53,289 bases of DNA from JBOHDX01 sp050700835 (GTDB lineage: Bacteria; Actinomycetota; Actinomycetes; Propionibacteriales; Nocardioidaceae), in the NCBI GenBank assembly GCA_050700835.1, contig JBOHDX010000068.1:1-53289 (forward strand), written 5' to 3'. Position 1 is the first letter of the stretch; the number at the start of each line of letters is the position of its first letter. Of the stretch, positions 9,482 through 16,374 are shown one piece after another. The notes below the pieces were generated by a model that was not told the origin of the DNA, did no database searches, and was given only the letters and a program-made list of their open reading frames with translations. The translations under genes and the position numbers were made by a program.

Positions 9482-9748
9482 TCACTTGCCGAGCACGAAG
9501 ACGAACAACGCCATGAAGGCGAGGTTGATGAAGTACATCGCCTCGACCAGGCCCACGGTGAGGAAGAAGATCGTCATCAGCCGGCCTTGGGCCTCGGGCT
9601 GACGCGCGACTCCCTGGATGGTGGAGCTACCGGCGAGACCGTCACCGATGGCCGCACCAACGGCGCCGCCGCCGAGTGCGAGACCGCCGCCGATGAAGGC
9701 GCCTGCGGTCTTGATCGCAGAGTCGAGGTTTGCTGCGTCCGTTGCCAT
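9482..9748 (-). CDS. atpE: ATP synthase subunit c (proton ring)
   Basis: Proteolipid of the rotor ring, 88 residues, two membrane helices. Helix 1 is the Gly-rich AGAFIGGGLALGGGAVGAAIG; the polar loop is GVARQPEAQG; helix 2 is FFLTVGLVEAMYFINLAF with the ion-carrying Glu69. The neighbourhood GLVEAMYFINLAFMALFVF is close to the mycobacterial c subunit (GLVEAAYFINLAF from memory). It lacks the polar residues expected in a Na+-binding c subunit, so protons are the likely ion. Confidence 0.98.
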   Translation of the reverse strand: MATDAANLDSAIKTAGAFIGGGLALGGGAVGAAIGDGLAGSSTIQGVARQPEAQGRLMTIFFLTVGLVEAMYFINLAFMALFVFVLGK

Positions 9749-9853
9749 GTCTCTCCTTGACTGCGGGATGTCCGACGGTCGCCGGTCATCTGCTTGCGGT
9801 GCGGGCTCGTGCGGGTTGCTGCGGTCGTGCTTCGTGCTCCCGGGGCGCGCGGG

Positions 9854-10615
9854 TCAGTGCGCACCCGCGGGTTCTGGTTCGGGCGCGCGCGCCTTCGTCT
9901 CGGCGTCGTCGTGAGTCTCGCCCGCCATGCCGAAGTAGAGGATGGTCAGGAGGGCGAAGATGAACGCCTGGATCACTCCGATCGCCATGTCGAACAGCTT
10001 CCACAACCCGTTGGGACCCCACAGGACGTAGGTGGGGAGCAGCGCGATGATCGACAGCATGATGCCGCCGGAGAAGATGTTGCCGAACAGCCGGAGCGCC
10101 AGTGTGAACGGCTTGACGATCTCCTCGACCAGCAGGATCGGGAACAGCACGGGGTAGGGCTCGACGTAGTGGTGGGCATATCCCCGCAGGCCGCGACGAC
10201 GGATGCTGTAGACGTGCACGCCCACGATCACCAGGAACGCCATGGCGTACGTGAGGTTCACGTCCGACGTGGGTGACTTCAGCCAGTCCATCGTCGGGAT
10301 CAGCTCGAGCCAGTTGGCGATCAGGATGAACGCGAACAGGCAGATCGCGAGCGGGACCACGAACGGATGGACGGACCCGAGGTTGGACTCCACCTGTTCG
10401 GTCACCCAGTTGACGAGGGTCTCCCAGGCGAGTTGAAGCTTGCCGGGGCGGGTGGCACTGGCGTGGCGAGCAGCGAGCAGCCCCAGGCCGATCACGATCG
10501 CGCCGGCGATCAGGGTCCCGTAGATCGTGTCGGTGTTGACCGTCACGCCGAAGATGGTGGCCGTGGTGTGCTCACCGATCTTGATGTCGCTGGCGACCAG
10601 CTGGCTTGCGCTCAT
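9854..10615 (-). CDS. atpB: ATP synthase subunit a
   Basis: Proton-channel subunit of Fo, 253 residues with about five or six membrane helices. The essential Arg is in FTLALRLFGNIFSGGIMLSIIALL, and the last helix is FDMAIGVIQAFIFALLTILYFGMAGE. The start ATG at 10615 overlaps the atpI-like stop in an ATGA. An upstream extension of the frame would run through the atpI-like gene and is rejected. A 105-base gap to atpE is the longest inside the operon; I see no clear second promoter in it. Confidence 0.97.
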   Translation of the reverse strand: MSASQLVASDIKIGEHTTATIFGVTVNTDTIYGTLIAGAIVIGLGLLAARHASATRPGKLQLAWETLVNWVTEQVESNLGSVHPFVVPLAICLFAFILIANWLELIPTMDWLKSPTSDVNLTYAMAFLVIVGVHVYSIRRRGLRGYAHHYVEPYPVLFPILLVEEIVKPFTLALRLFGNIFSGGIMLSIIALLPTYVLWGPNGLWKLFDMAIGVIQAFIFALLTILYFGMAGETHDDAETKARAPEPEPAGAH

Positions 10616-11010
10616 GCCTTCTTGATCTCCTTCAACAACGGGAAGCCGGTGAAGACCAGGGTGATGAAGTGGAAGATCGCCAGGCCGAAGAACACCGCGA
10701 GACCGTCCGGCCAGAACACCACGGCGATCGCCACCGCGCACAAGGAGATCGCCATCAGGCGTACGAGAGAGGACATCGCGAACTGCTTGCGGGTCAGCAG
10801 GTCGCCGGACTGCACCGACCTCAACAGGCTGAGCTCGGTCAGCACATGGTTGACCAGGCTCAGCATGATCCCGATGGCCAGGAACACCCCGACCGCCCAG
10901 TGGCCGAACGCGATGCCGAACCAGCACGCGACGACGGCGACGGCGACCGCCAACAGAATCGCGCGCTTCTGGTTGGCGACGGCCCGGAGCAGGACAGGCG
11001 ACTCGGTCAT
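10612..11010 (-). CDS. atpI: AtpI-like membrane protein of the ATP synthase operon
   Basis: Protein of 132 residues with four hydrophobic segments (AILLAVAVAVVACWFGIAFGHW; VGVFLAIGIMLSLVNHVL; LVRLMAISLCAVAIAVVFW; GLAVFFGLAIFHFITLVF). Its position, directly before atpB with an ATGA overlap, and its topology match the AtpI-like proteins of actinobacterial atp operons. These are thought to help assemble the c ring or supply Mg2+; the exact role here is not known. Confidence 0.85.
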   Translation of the reverse strand: MTESPVLLRAVANQKRAILLAVAVAVVACWFGIAFGHWAVGVFLAIGIMLSLVNHVLTELSLLRSVQSGDLLTRKQFAMSSLVRLMAISLCAVAIAVVFWPDGLAVFFGLAIFHFITLVFTGFPLLKEIKKA

Positions 11011-11092
11011 GAGACGACCTCCCTCGTGGCGGTTCGGGTCATGGTTCGCAGCGTCGTTCGGATCGGCAAGGCAACGTTCGTGGCGGTGTGGC

Positions 11093-11308
11093 TCAGACGA
11101 GGAACCTTCTGATCCTGAACCAGGTGCCCACCACGCCAGCGATGAGGCCCAACGCCAATCCGGCGAGGGTGCACGCGGGCATCGTGTGCAACCAGTGGTC
11201 GACGAGCCAGCCGAGTCCCATGCCTCCCAAGAGGCAGGACGCGATGAATCCGCCGATCCCGATCAGGTTCCACATGTCCAGCGACTGCCTGGCGGGGTCG
11301 TCGCTCAT
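11093..11308 (-). CDS. AtpZ/AtpI-type small membrane protein, first gene of the atp operon
   Basis: About 71 residues with two membrane helices (NLIGIGGFIASCLLGGMGLGWLVDHWL and CTLAGLALGLIAGVVGTWFRIRRFL) and a basic end, the pattern of AtpZ proteins before atpI/atpB. The start is uncertain: ATG 11308 (MSDDPARQ) has GGGAG upstream, but ATG 11344 (MSSAAPTG) is in frame too. It is the first gene after the promoter at 11.6 kb. Confidence 0.75.
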   Translation of the reverse strand: MSDDPARQSLDMWNLIGIGGFIASCLLGGMGLGWLVDHWLHTMPACTLAGLALGLIAGVVGTWFRIRRFLV

Positions 11309-11714
11309 CGCGCGGGAGACTCCCGTCGGGGCTGCCGAAGACATGGGGCAGGCTCGCCGCTGGCGAGGTGCGAAAGACGCTATCACAGCGTCGACCGGGC
11401 TTGCCGACCACGGAATCGGCGCGGAATCGCCGGCCCCGACGATCGGCCGGACACGGCACGCCGGGACTCGCCTCGGTGGCGATCGGCGGGAGGTCGGTCG
11501 TCATGGTGGCGCCATCCTGGGCTCCAGGCCACGAGCACGATCCTCGTGGTCGGCGGGCAGGCTTCGAGCGGTGCTGCTGAGAGCTTCCTGAATGCTTGTG
11601 AAAAGTAGCACAAAGGGTGTCGGCGTTCAAAACGGCGCTGCTCGACGTGCCGGTAGGCCGCAGATCACCGCGTGCCGGTAGGCCGCAGATCACCGCGTGC
11701 CGGTAGGCCGCATA
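11309..11714. other. 406-bp gap: atp operon leader, promoter and tandem repeat
   Basis: It contains a well-formed minus-strand promoter (11602-11630), a leader of roughly 290 bases down to the AtpZ-like gene, and three 25-bp tandem repeats next to and overlapping the wecA stop. I see no extra gene and no known riboswitch in it. Confidence 0.65.
11602..11630 (-). promoter_or_regulatory. Sigma-70-type promoter of the atp operon
   Basis: On the minus strand, TTGAAC (11625-11630), a 17-base spacer, then TACTTT (11602-11607). The predicted start of transcription is near 11595. This is the best -35/-10 pair in the window and faces the whole atp operon. Confidence 0.75.
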
Positions 11715-11721
11715 TCACGGT
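11647..11721. repeat. 25-bp tandem repeat, three copies, overlapping the wecA stop codon
   Basis: Units at 11647-11671, 11672-11696 and 11697-11721. Each begins GTGCCGGTAGGCCGCA; the first two are identical, and the third differs at four positions. The wecA stop codon (11715-11717) lies in the third unit. Confidence 0.92.
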
Positions 11722-12839
11722 GTGCCAGCACGCCGCTTCCAACGTGGGACCCAGAAGGCGAACCCCAGCGTGAACACCGCCAGCACGCCGAAGACCAGGT
11801 AGGAGCGCCACCCGGCGGACAGGCTCAGGACCACGGTGCCGAACGCGACCAGCGCAGCGAGGAGGTACATCACCAACACCGCGCGCCGGTGCGAGTGGCC
11901 GATCTCGAGCAGCCGGTGGTGCAGGTGCTCGAGATCGGGACTGAAGGGCGACCGGCCGGCTCGGGTCCGCCGGATCACCGCGAGAGCCAGGTCGAGGAAC
12001 GGCACCACGAGCATGGCGATCGGCAGCAGCAGGGGCAGCAGGGCCGGTTGCAGACTGGCCGTGGCACCGCCCACGCCCTGCGTCACCGACGTAGCCGGGA
12101 ACTGTCCCGTCAGCGAGATCGCCGAGCAGGCCAGCACGAGCCCGATCAACATCGCGCCTGAGTCCCCCATGAACATGCGGGCCGGGAAGAAGTTGTGCGG
12201 CAGGAAGCCCGCGCAGGCGCCGGCGAGCGCCGAGGTGAGCAGAGCGGCCGCGATGGCCCGGGTCTGGCCGTTCTGCGCCGCGAGCAGGTAGGCGAAGCTG
12301 AAGAACGCCACCGCACCGATCGCGACGACACCCGCGGCCAGTCCGTCGAGGCCGTCGACGAAGTTGACCGCGTTGACCGTCACCACGATGACGAAGACGG
12401 AGAAGACCACGGCCTGGGTGGGATCGAGGGAGACGATCTCCCCGGGCAGGGGCAGGTAGAAGAACTGCACACCCATCCCCACCACGACGATGGCGGCCAC
12501 GACCTGTCCGGCGAACTTCGCCAGCGGGTCGAGCTCGACGAGGTCGTCGATCACCCCCACCGCGCAGATCACGGCGCCCCCCACCAGGACGGCACGTGTG
12601 TCGTGGAAGACGAGATCTTGTGACGTGGACAGAAACGGGAGCCGACTCGCCAGGAGGTACGCCGCGCCCAGGCCGGCGAGAATGGCGATCCCACCGAAGT
12701 AGGGGATGGGCACCGCGTGCACGTCGCGGTCGCGCACCCTGGCCACTGCGTGCACCTTGGTGGCGACCTCCCTTGCCGCGACGCCGACCAGATAGGTGAC
12801 GACGACGGCGATCCCGAAGACCGCGAGATAGTCACGCAC
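11715..12839 (-). CDS. wecA: Undecaprenyl-phosphate sugar-1-phosphate transferase (WecA/TagO family)
   Basis: Polytopic membrane enzyme, 374 residues, about ten helices, that loads a HexNAc-1-phosphate (GlcNAc in most homologues) on undecaprenyl (or decaprenyl) phosphate to start wall-polymer synthesis. The motifs are HAVPIPYFGGIAIL near residue 42, GVIDDLVELDPLAKFAGQ with the catalytic DD near 97, NAVNFVDGLDGLAAG near 150, and FMGDSGAMLIG near 220. GTG 12839 is taken as start; it overlaps the sua5 stop by eight bases (GTGCGTGA). A longer frame would run back into sua5. This is the rfe position between sua5 and the atp operon in Actinobacteria. Confidence 0.92.
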   Translation of the reverse strand: MRDYLAVFGIAVVVTYLVGVAAREVATKVHAVARVRDRDVHAVPIPYFGGIAILAGLGAAYLLASRLPFLSTSQDLVFHDTRAVLVGGAVICAVGVIDDLVELDPLAKFAGQVVAAIVVVGMGVQFFYLPLPGEIVSLDPTQAVVFSVFVIVVTVNAVNFVDGLDGLAAGVVAIGAVAFFSFAYLLAAQNGQTRAIAAALLTSALAGACAGFLPHNFFPARMFMGDSGAMLIGLVLACSAISLTGQFPATSVTQGVGGATASLQPALLPLLLPIAMLVVPFLDLALAVIRRTRAGRSPFSPDLEHLHHRLLEIGHSHRRAVLVMYLLAALVAFGTVVLSLSAGWRSYLVFGVLAVFTLGFAFWVPRWKRRAGTP

Positions 12840-13482
12840 CGATCGGCTCGATGTCGTCGTGGTACTCGCGGAGCCGCTCCAGCGAGATCGCACCCTCGCG
12901 CAGGACGCGCGGGGTCGGACCGGTCGCGTCGAGGATCGTCGACGGCAGCGGGTCGGACACCTCTCCCCCGTCCAGGTAGACCGCGACCGCCTCGCCGAGC
13001 ATCTCCTGCGCCTCCTCGATCAGCGCCGAGGCGGGAAGGCCGGTGCGGTTCGCGCTGCTCACCGCGAGCGGGCCGGTTCGACCGATCAGCGCCAGCGCGA
13101 CGGCGTGGTCCGGCATTCGGACTGCGACGGTCGACCGTGACTCGCCGAGATCCCAGGTGAGGCTGGGTTGCTGGCGGCAGATCACCGTGAGCGGGCCCGG
13201 CCAGAACGCGTCCACCATCGAGCGTACGTAGGCGGGCACATTCGTCGCCAGGGCGTCGAGCGTGGTCGCGGCGGCGACCAGCACCGGCGGCGGCATCTCC
13301 CGGCCCCGGCCCTTGGCCCGCAGCAGCCGGGTCACGGCGTCAGGGTCGAACGCATCCGCGGCCAAGCCGTACACGGTGTCGGTCGGCAGCACCACGAGGC
13401 GGCCGGAGCGGAGGGCGATCGTGGCGGCCTCGAGCCCCTGCTCGAGCTCGTCGGCTGCTGCGCAGGAGAAGCGTTGGCTCAC
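12832..13482 (-). CDS. tsaC: Threonylcarbamoyl-AMP synthase (Sua5/YrdC/TsaC)
   Basis: Makes L-threonylcarbamoyl-AMP from Thr, bicarbonate and ATP for the t6A37 modification of ANN-decoding tRNAs. It has 216 residues, the YrdC domain only (no C-terminal Sua5 domain). Signatures: VLPTDTVYGLAADAFDP near 32, KGRGREMPPPVLVAA near 56 (usually KxR...P), FWPGPLTVICRQQ near 93, and AVSSANRTGLPA near 140. It overlaps prmC by ATGA and wecA by eight bases, so translation is probably coupled. Confidence 0.93.
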   Translation of the reverse strand: MSQRFSCAAADELEQGLEAATIALRSGRLVVLPTDTVYGLAADAFDPDAVTRLLRAKGRGREMPPPVLVAAATTLDALATNVPAYVRSMVDAFWPGPLTVICRQQPSLTWDLGESRSTVAVRMPDHAVALALIGRTGPLAVSSANRTGLPASALIEEAQEMLGEAVAVYLDGGEVSDPLPSTILDATGPTPRVLREGAISLERLREYHDDIEPIGA

Positions 13483-14375
13483 GACGTCATCGTGTCATCG
13501 TGGTGGGCGGACGTCGCGTTGCGGGCTCGTCGGGCGGTCACGAACCTGGGGCGGCCCGTCAGGTCGTCGTGGTCCATCACCTCGACCCAGCGACCGGTCC
13601 CGGCGAAGACGGACGACGCCGCCTGACCTTGGACGTCGGCGTGTTCGCAGCCAACCACCCCGCCCGGCCGAAGAAGCCGACTCGCCACCATCTCGACGGC
13701 CCGGATGGCATCGAGCCCGTCGACCCCGGCCCACAGCGCGATGGCCGGGTCGTGGTCCCGCGCCTCGGGGGCCACGCTCTCCCAAGCGCTCAACGGGATG
13801 TACGGCGGGTTGGCGGTGACGACGTCAACGGTCCCGTCGAGATCCACGAAAGCGTCCGCGATGTCGCCCAACCGCAGGTCGACGCCCGCGCCCAGGAGGT
13901 TTCGCTCGGCATAGGCGAACGCCTCCGAGGCCAGCTCCACCGCGTGCACCCGAGCGTCGGGGGCTTCGTCGGCGACCGCCGCAGCGATGGCGCCCGAGCC
14001 GGTACACAGGTCGACGACCACCGGCTCCGAGCACTCACCGATGCGAGCGGATACCTGCTCCACGGCCCACCCGGCCAGGACCTCGGTCTCCGGGCGGGGA
14101 ACGAACACTCCGGGTCCAACGGCAAGCTCCACCCGGCGGAACCCGGCCGTGCCCAGCAGGTGCTGCAAGGGCTCGCGGGCCGCCCTCCGGTCGACCAAAG
14201 CAGTGAAACGGGCGACCTGCTCGGGCGTCGGATCGCCCCACCGGGCCCACAGCCGGTCCACCTCGAGCACATGGGCGAGCAGCTGCTCAGCGTCGGCGCG
14301 GGGTGAGAGGACCCCGGAGGCCGTCAGGCGTTCCTGGGCCGACCGCAGCAGCTCAGCCGCGCCACGCGCGCTCAC
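13479..14375 (-). CDS. prmC: Release factor glutamine methyltransferase PrmC (HemK)
   Basis: SAM-dependent enzyme that methylates the Gln of the GGQ motif in release factors. It has 298 residues: an N-terminal helical domain with LSPRADAEQLLAHVLEVDR and PLQHLLGTAGFRRVELAVGPGVFVPRPETEVL, then a Rossmann domain with VVDLCTGSGAIA and the catalytic NPPYIP (near residue 187). Its substrate RF1 is encoded immediately upstream with a GTGA overlap. The C-terminal tail (RRARNATSAHHDDTMTS) is longer than usual and overlaps the sua5 start. Confidence 0.96.
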   Translation of the reverse strand: MSARGAAELLRSAQERLTASGVLSPRADAEQLLAHVLEVDRLWARWGDPTPEQVARFTALVDRRAAREPLQHLLGTAGFRRVELAVGPGVFVPRPETEVLAGWAVEQVSARIGECSEPVVVDLCTGSGAIAAAVADEAPDARVHAVELASEAFAYAERNLLGAGVDLRLGDIADAFVDLDGTVDVVTANPPYIPLSAWESVAPEARDHDPAIALWAGVDGLDAIRAVEMVASRLLRPGGVVGCEHADVQGQAASSVFAGTGRWVEVMDHDDLTGRPRFVTARRARNATSAHHDDTMTS

Positions 14376-15454
14376 GAGGGTCGCGCCTCGACCGAAGCCA
14401 GCCGGTCCGCGAGGTCCGCCGCGACGAGGGCAGCGATCACGTCGTCGAGCCCACCGTCGAGGACGGCGTCGAGGTTGTAGGCCTTGAACCCGATCCGGTG
14501 GTCGGAGATCCGGTTCTCGGCGAAGTTGTAGGTGCGTATCCGCTCCGACCGGTCCACCGTGCGTACCTGCGAACGTCGAGCGTCCGACGCCTCGACGTCG
14601 GCCGCCTCCTGCGCGGCTGCCAGCAACCGTGAGCGCAGGATGCGCAGGGCCTGCTCCTTGTTCTGCAGCTGGCTCTTCTCGTTCTGGCAGCTGACGACGA
14701 TGCCGGTCGGCAGGTGGGTGATCCGCACCGCCGAGTCCGTCGTGTTCACGCTCTGGCCGCCGGGTCCCGACGAACGGAACACGTCGATGCGCAGGTCTGC
14801 GTCGTTGACGACGACGTCGACCGGATCTGCCTCCGGCATCACGAGCACCCCCGCGGCCGAGGTGTGGATGCGTCCCTGTGACTCGGTCACCGGTACGCGT
14901 TGGACCCGGTGCACTCCACCCTCGAACTTCAGCATCGCGAACGGCGCCTCACCGGGCTCGGGGGTCCCCTTGGCCTTGACCGCGGCCGTCACCGACTTGT
15001 AGCCGCCCAGGTCGGACCCGGTGGCCTCCAGCACGTCGGTACGCCAGCCGCGACGCTCGGCGAACCGGAGGTACATCCGCAGCAGGTCGCCGGCGAACAG
15101 CGCCGACTCCTCGCCGCCCTCGCCGGCCTTGATCTCGATGATCGCGTCCTTGGCGTCGGCGGGGTCCCGCGGCACCAGCAACTGGCGGAGGTGCTCCGCG
15201 AGGCCGGCACGCCGTTGCTGGATCGCGTCGGCCTCCCGGCCGAACTCTGGTGCCTCGTCGGCCAGCTCCTTGGCGGCGCCGAGATCCTCACCGGACTGCT
15301 GCCAGGCGCGGTAGACCCGCAAGATCGCGGACAGCTCGCTGTAACGCTGACCGAGTCGCTTGGCGACCGCCGGGTCGGCGTGCACCGACGGATCCGCGAG
15401 GAGCCGCTCGAGGTCAGCGTGCTCGTCGACCAGCGACTCGACCGTGTCGAACAT
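14372..15454 (-). CDS. prfA: Peptide chain release factor 1
   Basis: Reads UAA/UAG and hydrolyses peptidyl-tRNA. It has 360 residues, normal for RF1. The catalytic loop SSGPGGQSVNTTDSAVRITH is near residue 230, and the codon-recognition segment is RVQRVPVTESQGRIHTSAAG (PVT in place of the PAT of E. coli RF1). ATG 15454 (MFDTVESLVDEHADLERLL) is preceded by GGGAGGTGGG. A longer open frame upstream reads through rpmE in another frame and is rejected. Confidence 0.98.
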   Translation of the reverse strand: MFDTVESLVDEHADLERLLADPSVHADPAVAKRLGQRYSELSAILRVYRAWQQSGEDLGAAKELADEAPEFGREADAIQQRRAGLAEHLRQLLVPRDPADAKDAIIEIKAGEGGEESALFAGDLLRMYLRFAERRGWRTDVLEATGSDLGGYKSVTAAVKAKGTPEPGEAPFAMLKFEGGVHRVQRVPVTESQGRIHTSAAGVLVMPEADPVDVVVNDADLRIDVFRSSGPGGQSVNTTDSAVRITHLPTGIVVSCQNEKSQLQNKEQALRILRSRLLAAAQEAADVEASDARRSQVRTVDRSERIRTYNFAENRISDHRIGFKAYNLDAVLDGGLDDVIAALVAADLADRLASVEARPS

Positions 15455-15501
15455 CCCACCTCCCTGGCAACGTGAAACGAGGGCGTGATGCTGCCGGGCG
15501 G

Positions 15502-15732
15502 CTACTTCTTGGCTGCCTGGGCGGCCTTCGACTTGGCGTACCGCTGCTCGAAGCGGGCCACTCGACCACCGGTGTCGAGGATCTTCTGCTTGCCGGTGTA
15601 GAAGGGGTGGCACTGTGAGCAGACGTCGGCGTGGATGACACCGTTGCTCGCGGTGCTGCGCGTGGTGAACGTCGCCCCGCAGGTGCAGGTGACCTGGGTC
15701 TCGACGTAATTGGGGTGGATGTCGGGCTTCAT
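15502..15732 (-). CDS. rpmE: Ribosomal protein bL31, zinc-binding form
   Basis: Large-subunit protein of 76 residues. It begins MKPDIHPNYVETQVTCTCGATF and has CTC near residue 16 and CSQC near residue 37, the four Cys of the zinc-binding (C+) form, followed by HPFYTGKQKILDTGGRVARFEQRY. The C-terminal Lys/Ala tail is AKSKAAQAAKK. GAGAGGA precedes the ATG at 15732. It lies 47 bases before prfA. Confidence 0.98.
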   Translation of the reverse strand: MKPDIHPNYVETQVTCTCGATFTTRSTASNGVIHADVCSQCHPFYTGKQKILDTGGRVARFEQRYAKSKAAQAAKK

Positions 15733-15880
15733 GCTGTCCTCTCGATGTCGGTCGCCGGGTCGGGCCCGCGAGTCGCGCGCTCCGTGAACCGGAAACCATC
15801 GGTCAGTGTGCCATCGGCACGATCTGCAACGCCAATCCGAGTCCGGGTGTTCCCCGGCCGCGGATCGCCCGTGGCACAAC

Positions 15881-16363
15881 TCAGGCGGCGAGTGCCTTCT
15901 CGATGTCGGCAGCCACCTTGTCCGGCTTCGTGGCAGAGGCGTAGCGCTTGATCACCTGGCCGTCGCGACCGACCAGGAACTTCGTGAAGTTCCATTTGAT
16001 CTTGTCGCCGAGCAGGCCCGACTTCTCCTGGCGGAGCCAGGTGTACAGCGGGTGGGCGCGGTCGCCGTTCACCTCGATCTTGGCGAACATCGGGAACGTC
16101 ACGTCGAACTTCGTGGAGCAGAACGACTTGATCTCCGCTTCGTCGCCCGGCTCCTGGTGGCCGAACTGGTCGCAGGGGAAGCCGAGCACCACGAGACCCT
16201 GTTCCTCGTGCTCGCGGTACAGTGCCTCCAGACCGTCGTACTGCGGCGTGAAGCCGCATTGTGACGCGGTGTTGACGATGAGGAGCACCTGTCCCTTGTA
16301 GTCGGACAGCATCTTGTCCTCGCCGTCGATGCTGCGGGCCGTGAAGTCGAACGCGGAGGTCAT
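15881..16363 (-). CDS. Glutathione peroxidase family (thioredoxin-dependent) peroxidase
   Basis: Peroxidase of 160 residues that reduces hydroperoxides; in organisms without glutathione these Cys-type enzymes use thioredoxin. The active site is VNTASQCGFTPQYDGL with Cys36 in place of selenocysteine, and GFPCDQFGHQEPG and KWNFTKFLVGRDG supply the Gln, Trp and Asn of the catalytic tetrad. It lies between rho and rpmE on the same strand, 11 bases before the rho stop side, and may be part of the same transcript. A longer frame reaching into rho is not real. Confidence 0.92.
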   Translation of the reverse strand: MTSAFDFTARSIDGEDKMLSDYKGQVLLIVNTASQCGFTPQYDGLEALYREHEEQGLVVLGFPCDQFGHQEPGDEAEIKSFCSTKFDVTFPMFAKIEVNGDRAHPLYTWLRQEKSGLLGDKIKWNFTKFLVGRDGQVIKRYASATKPDKVAADIEKALAA

Positions 16364-16374
16364 GATCGCCGCTC

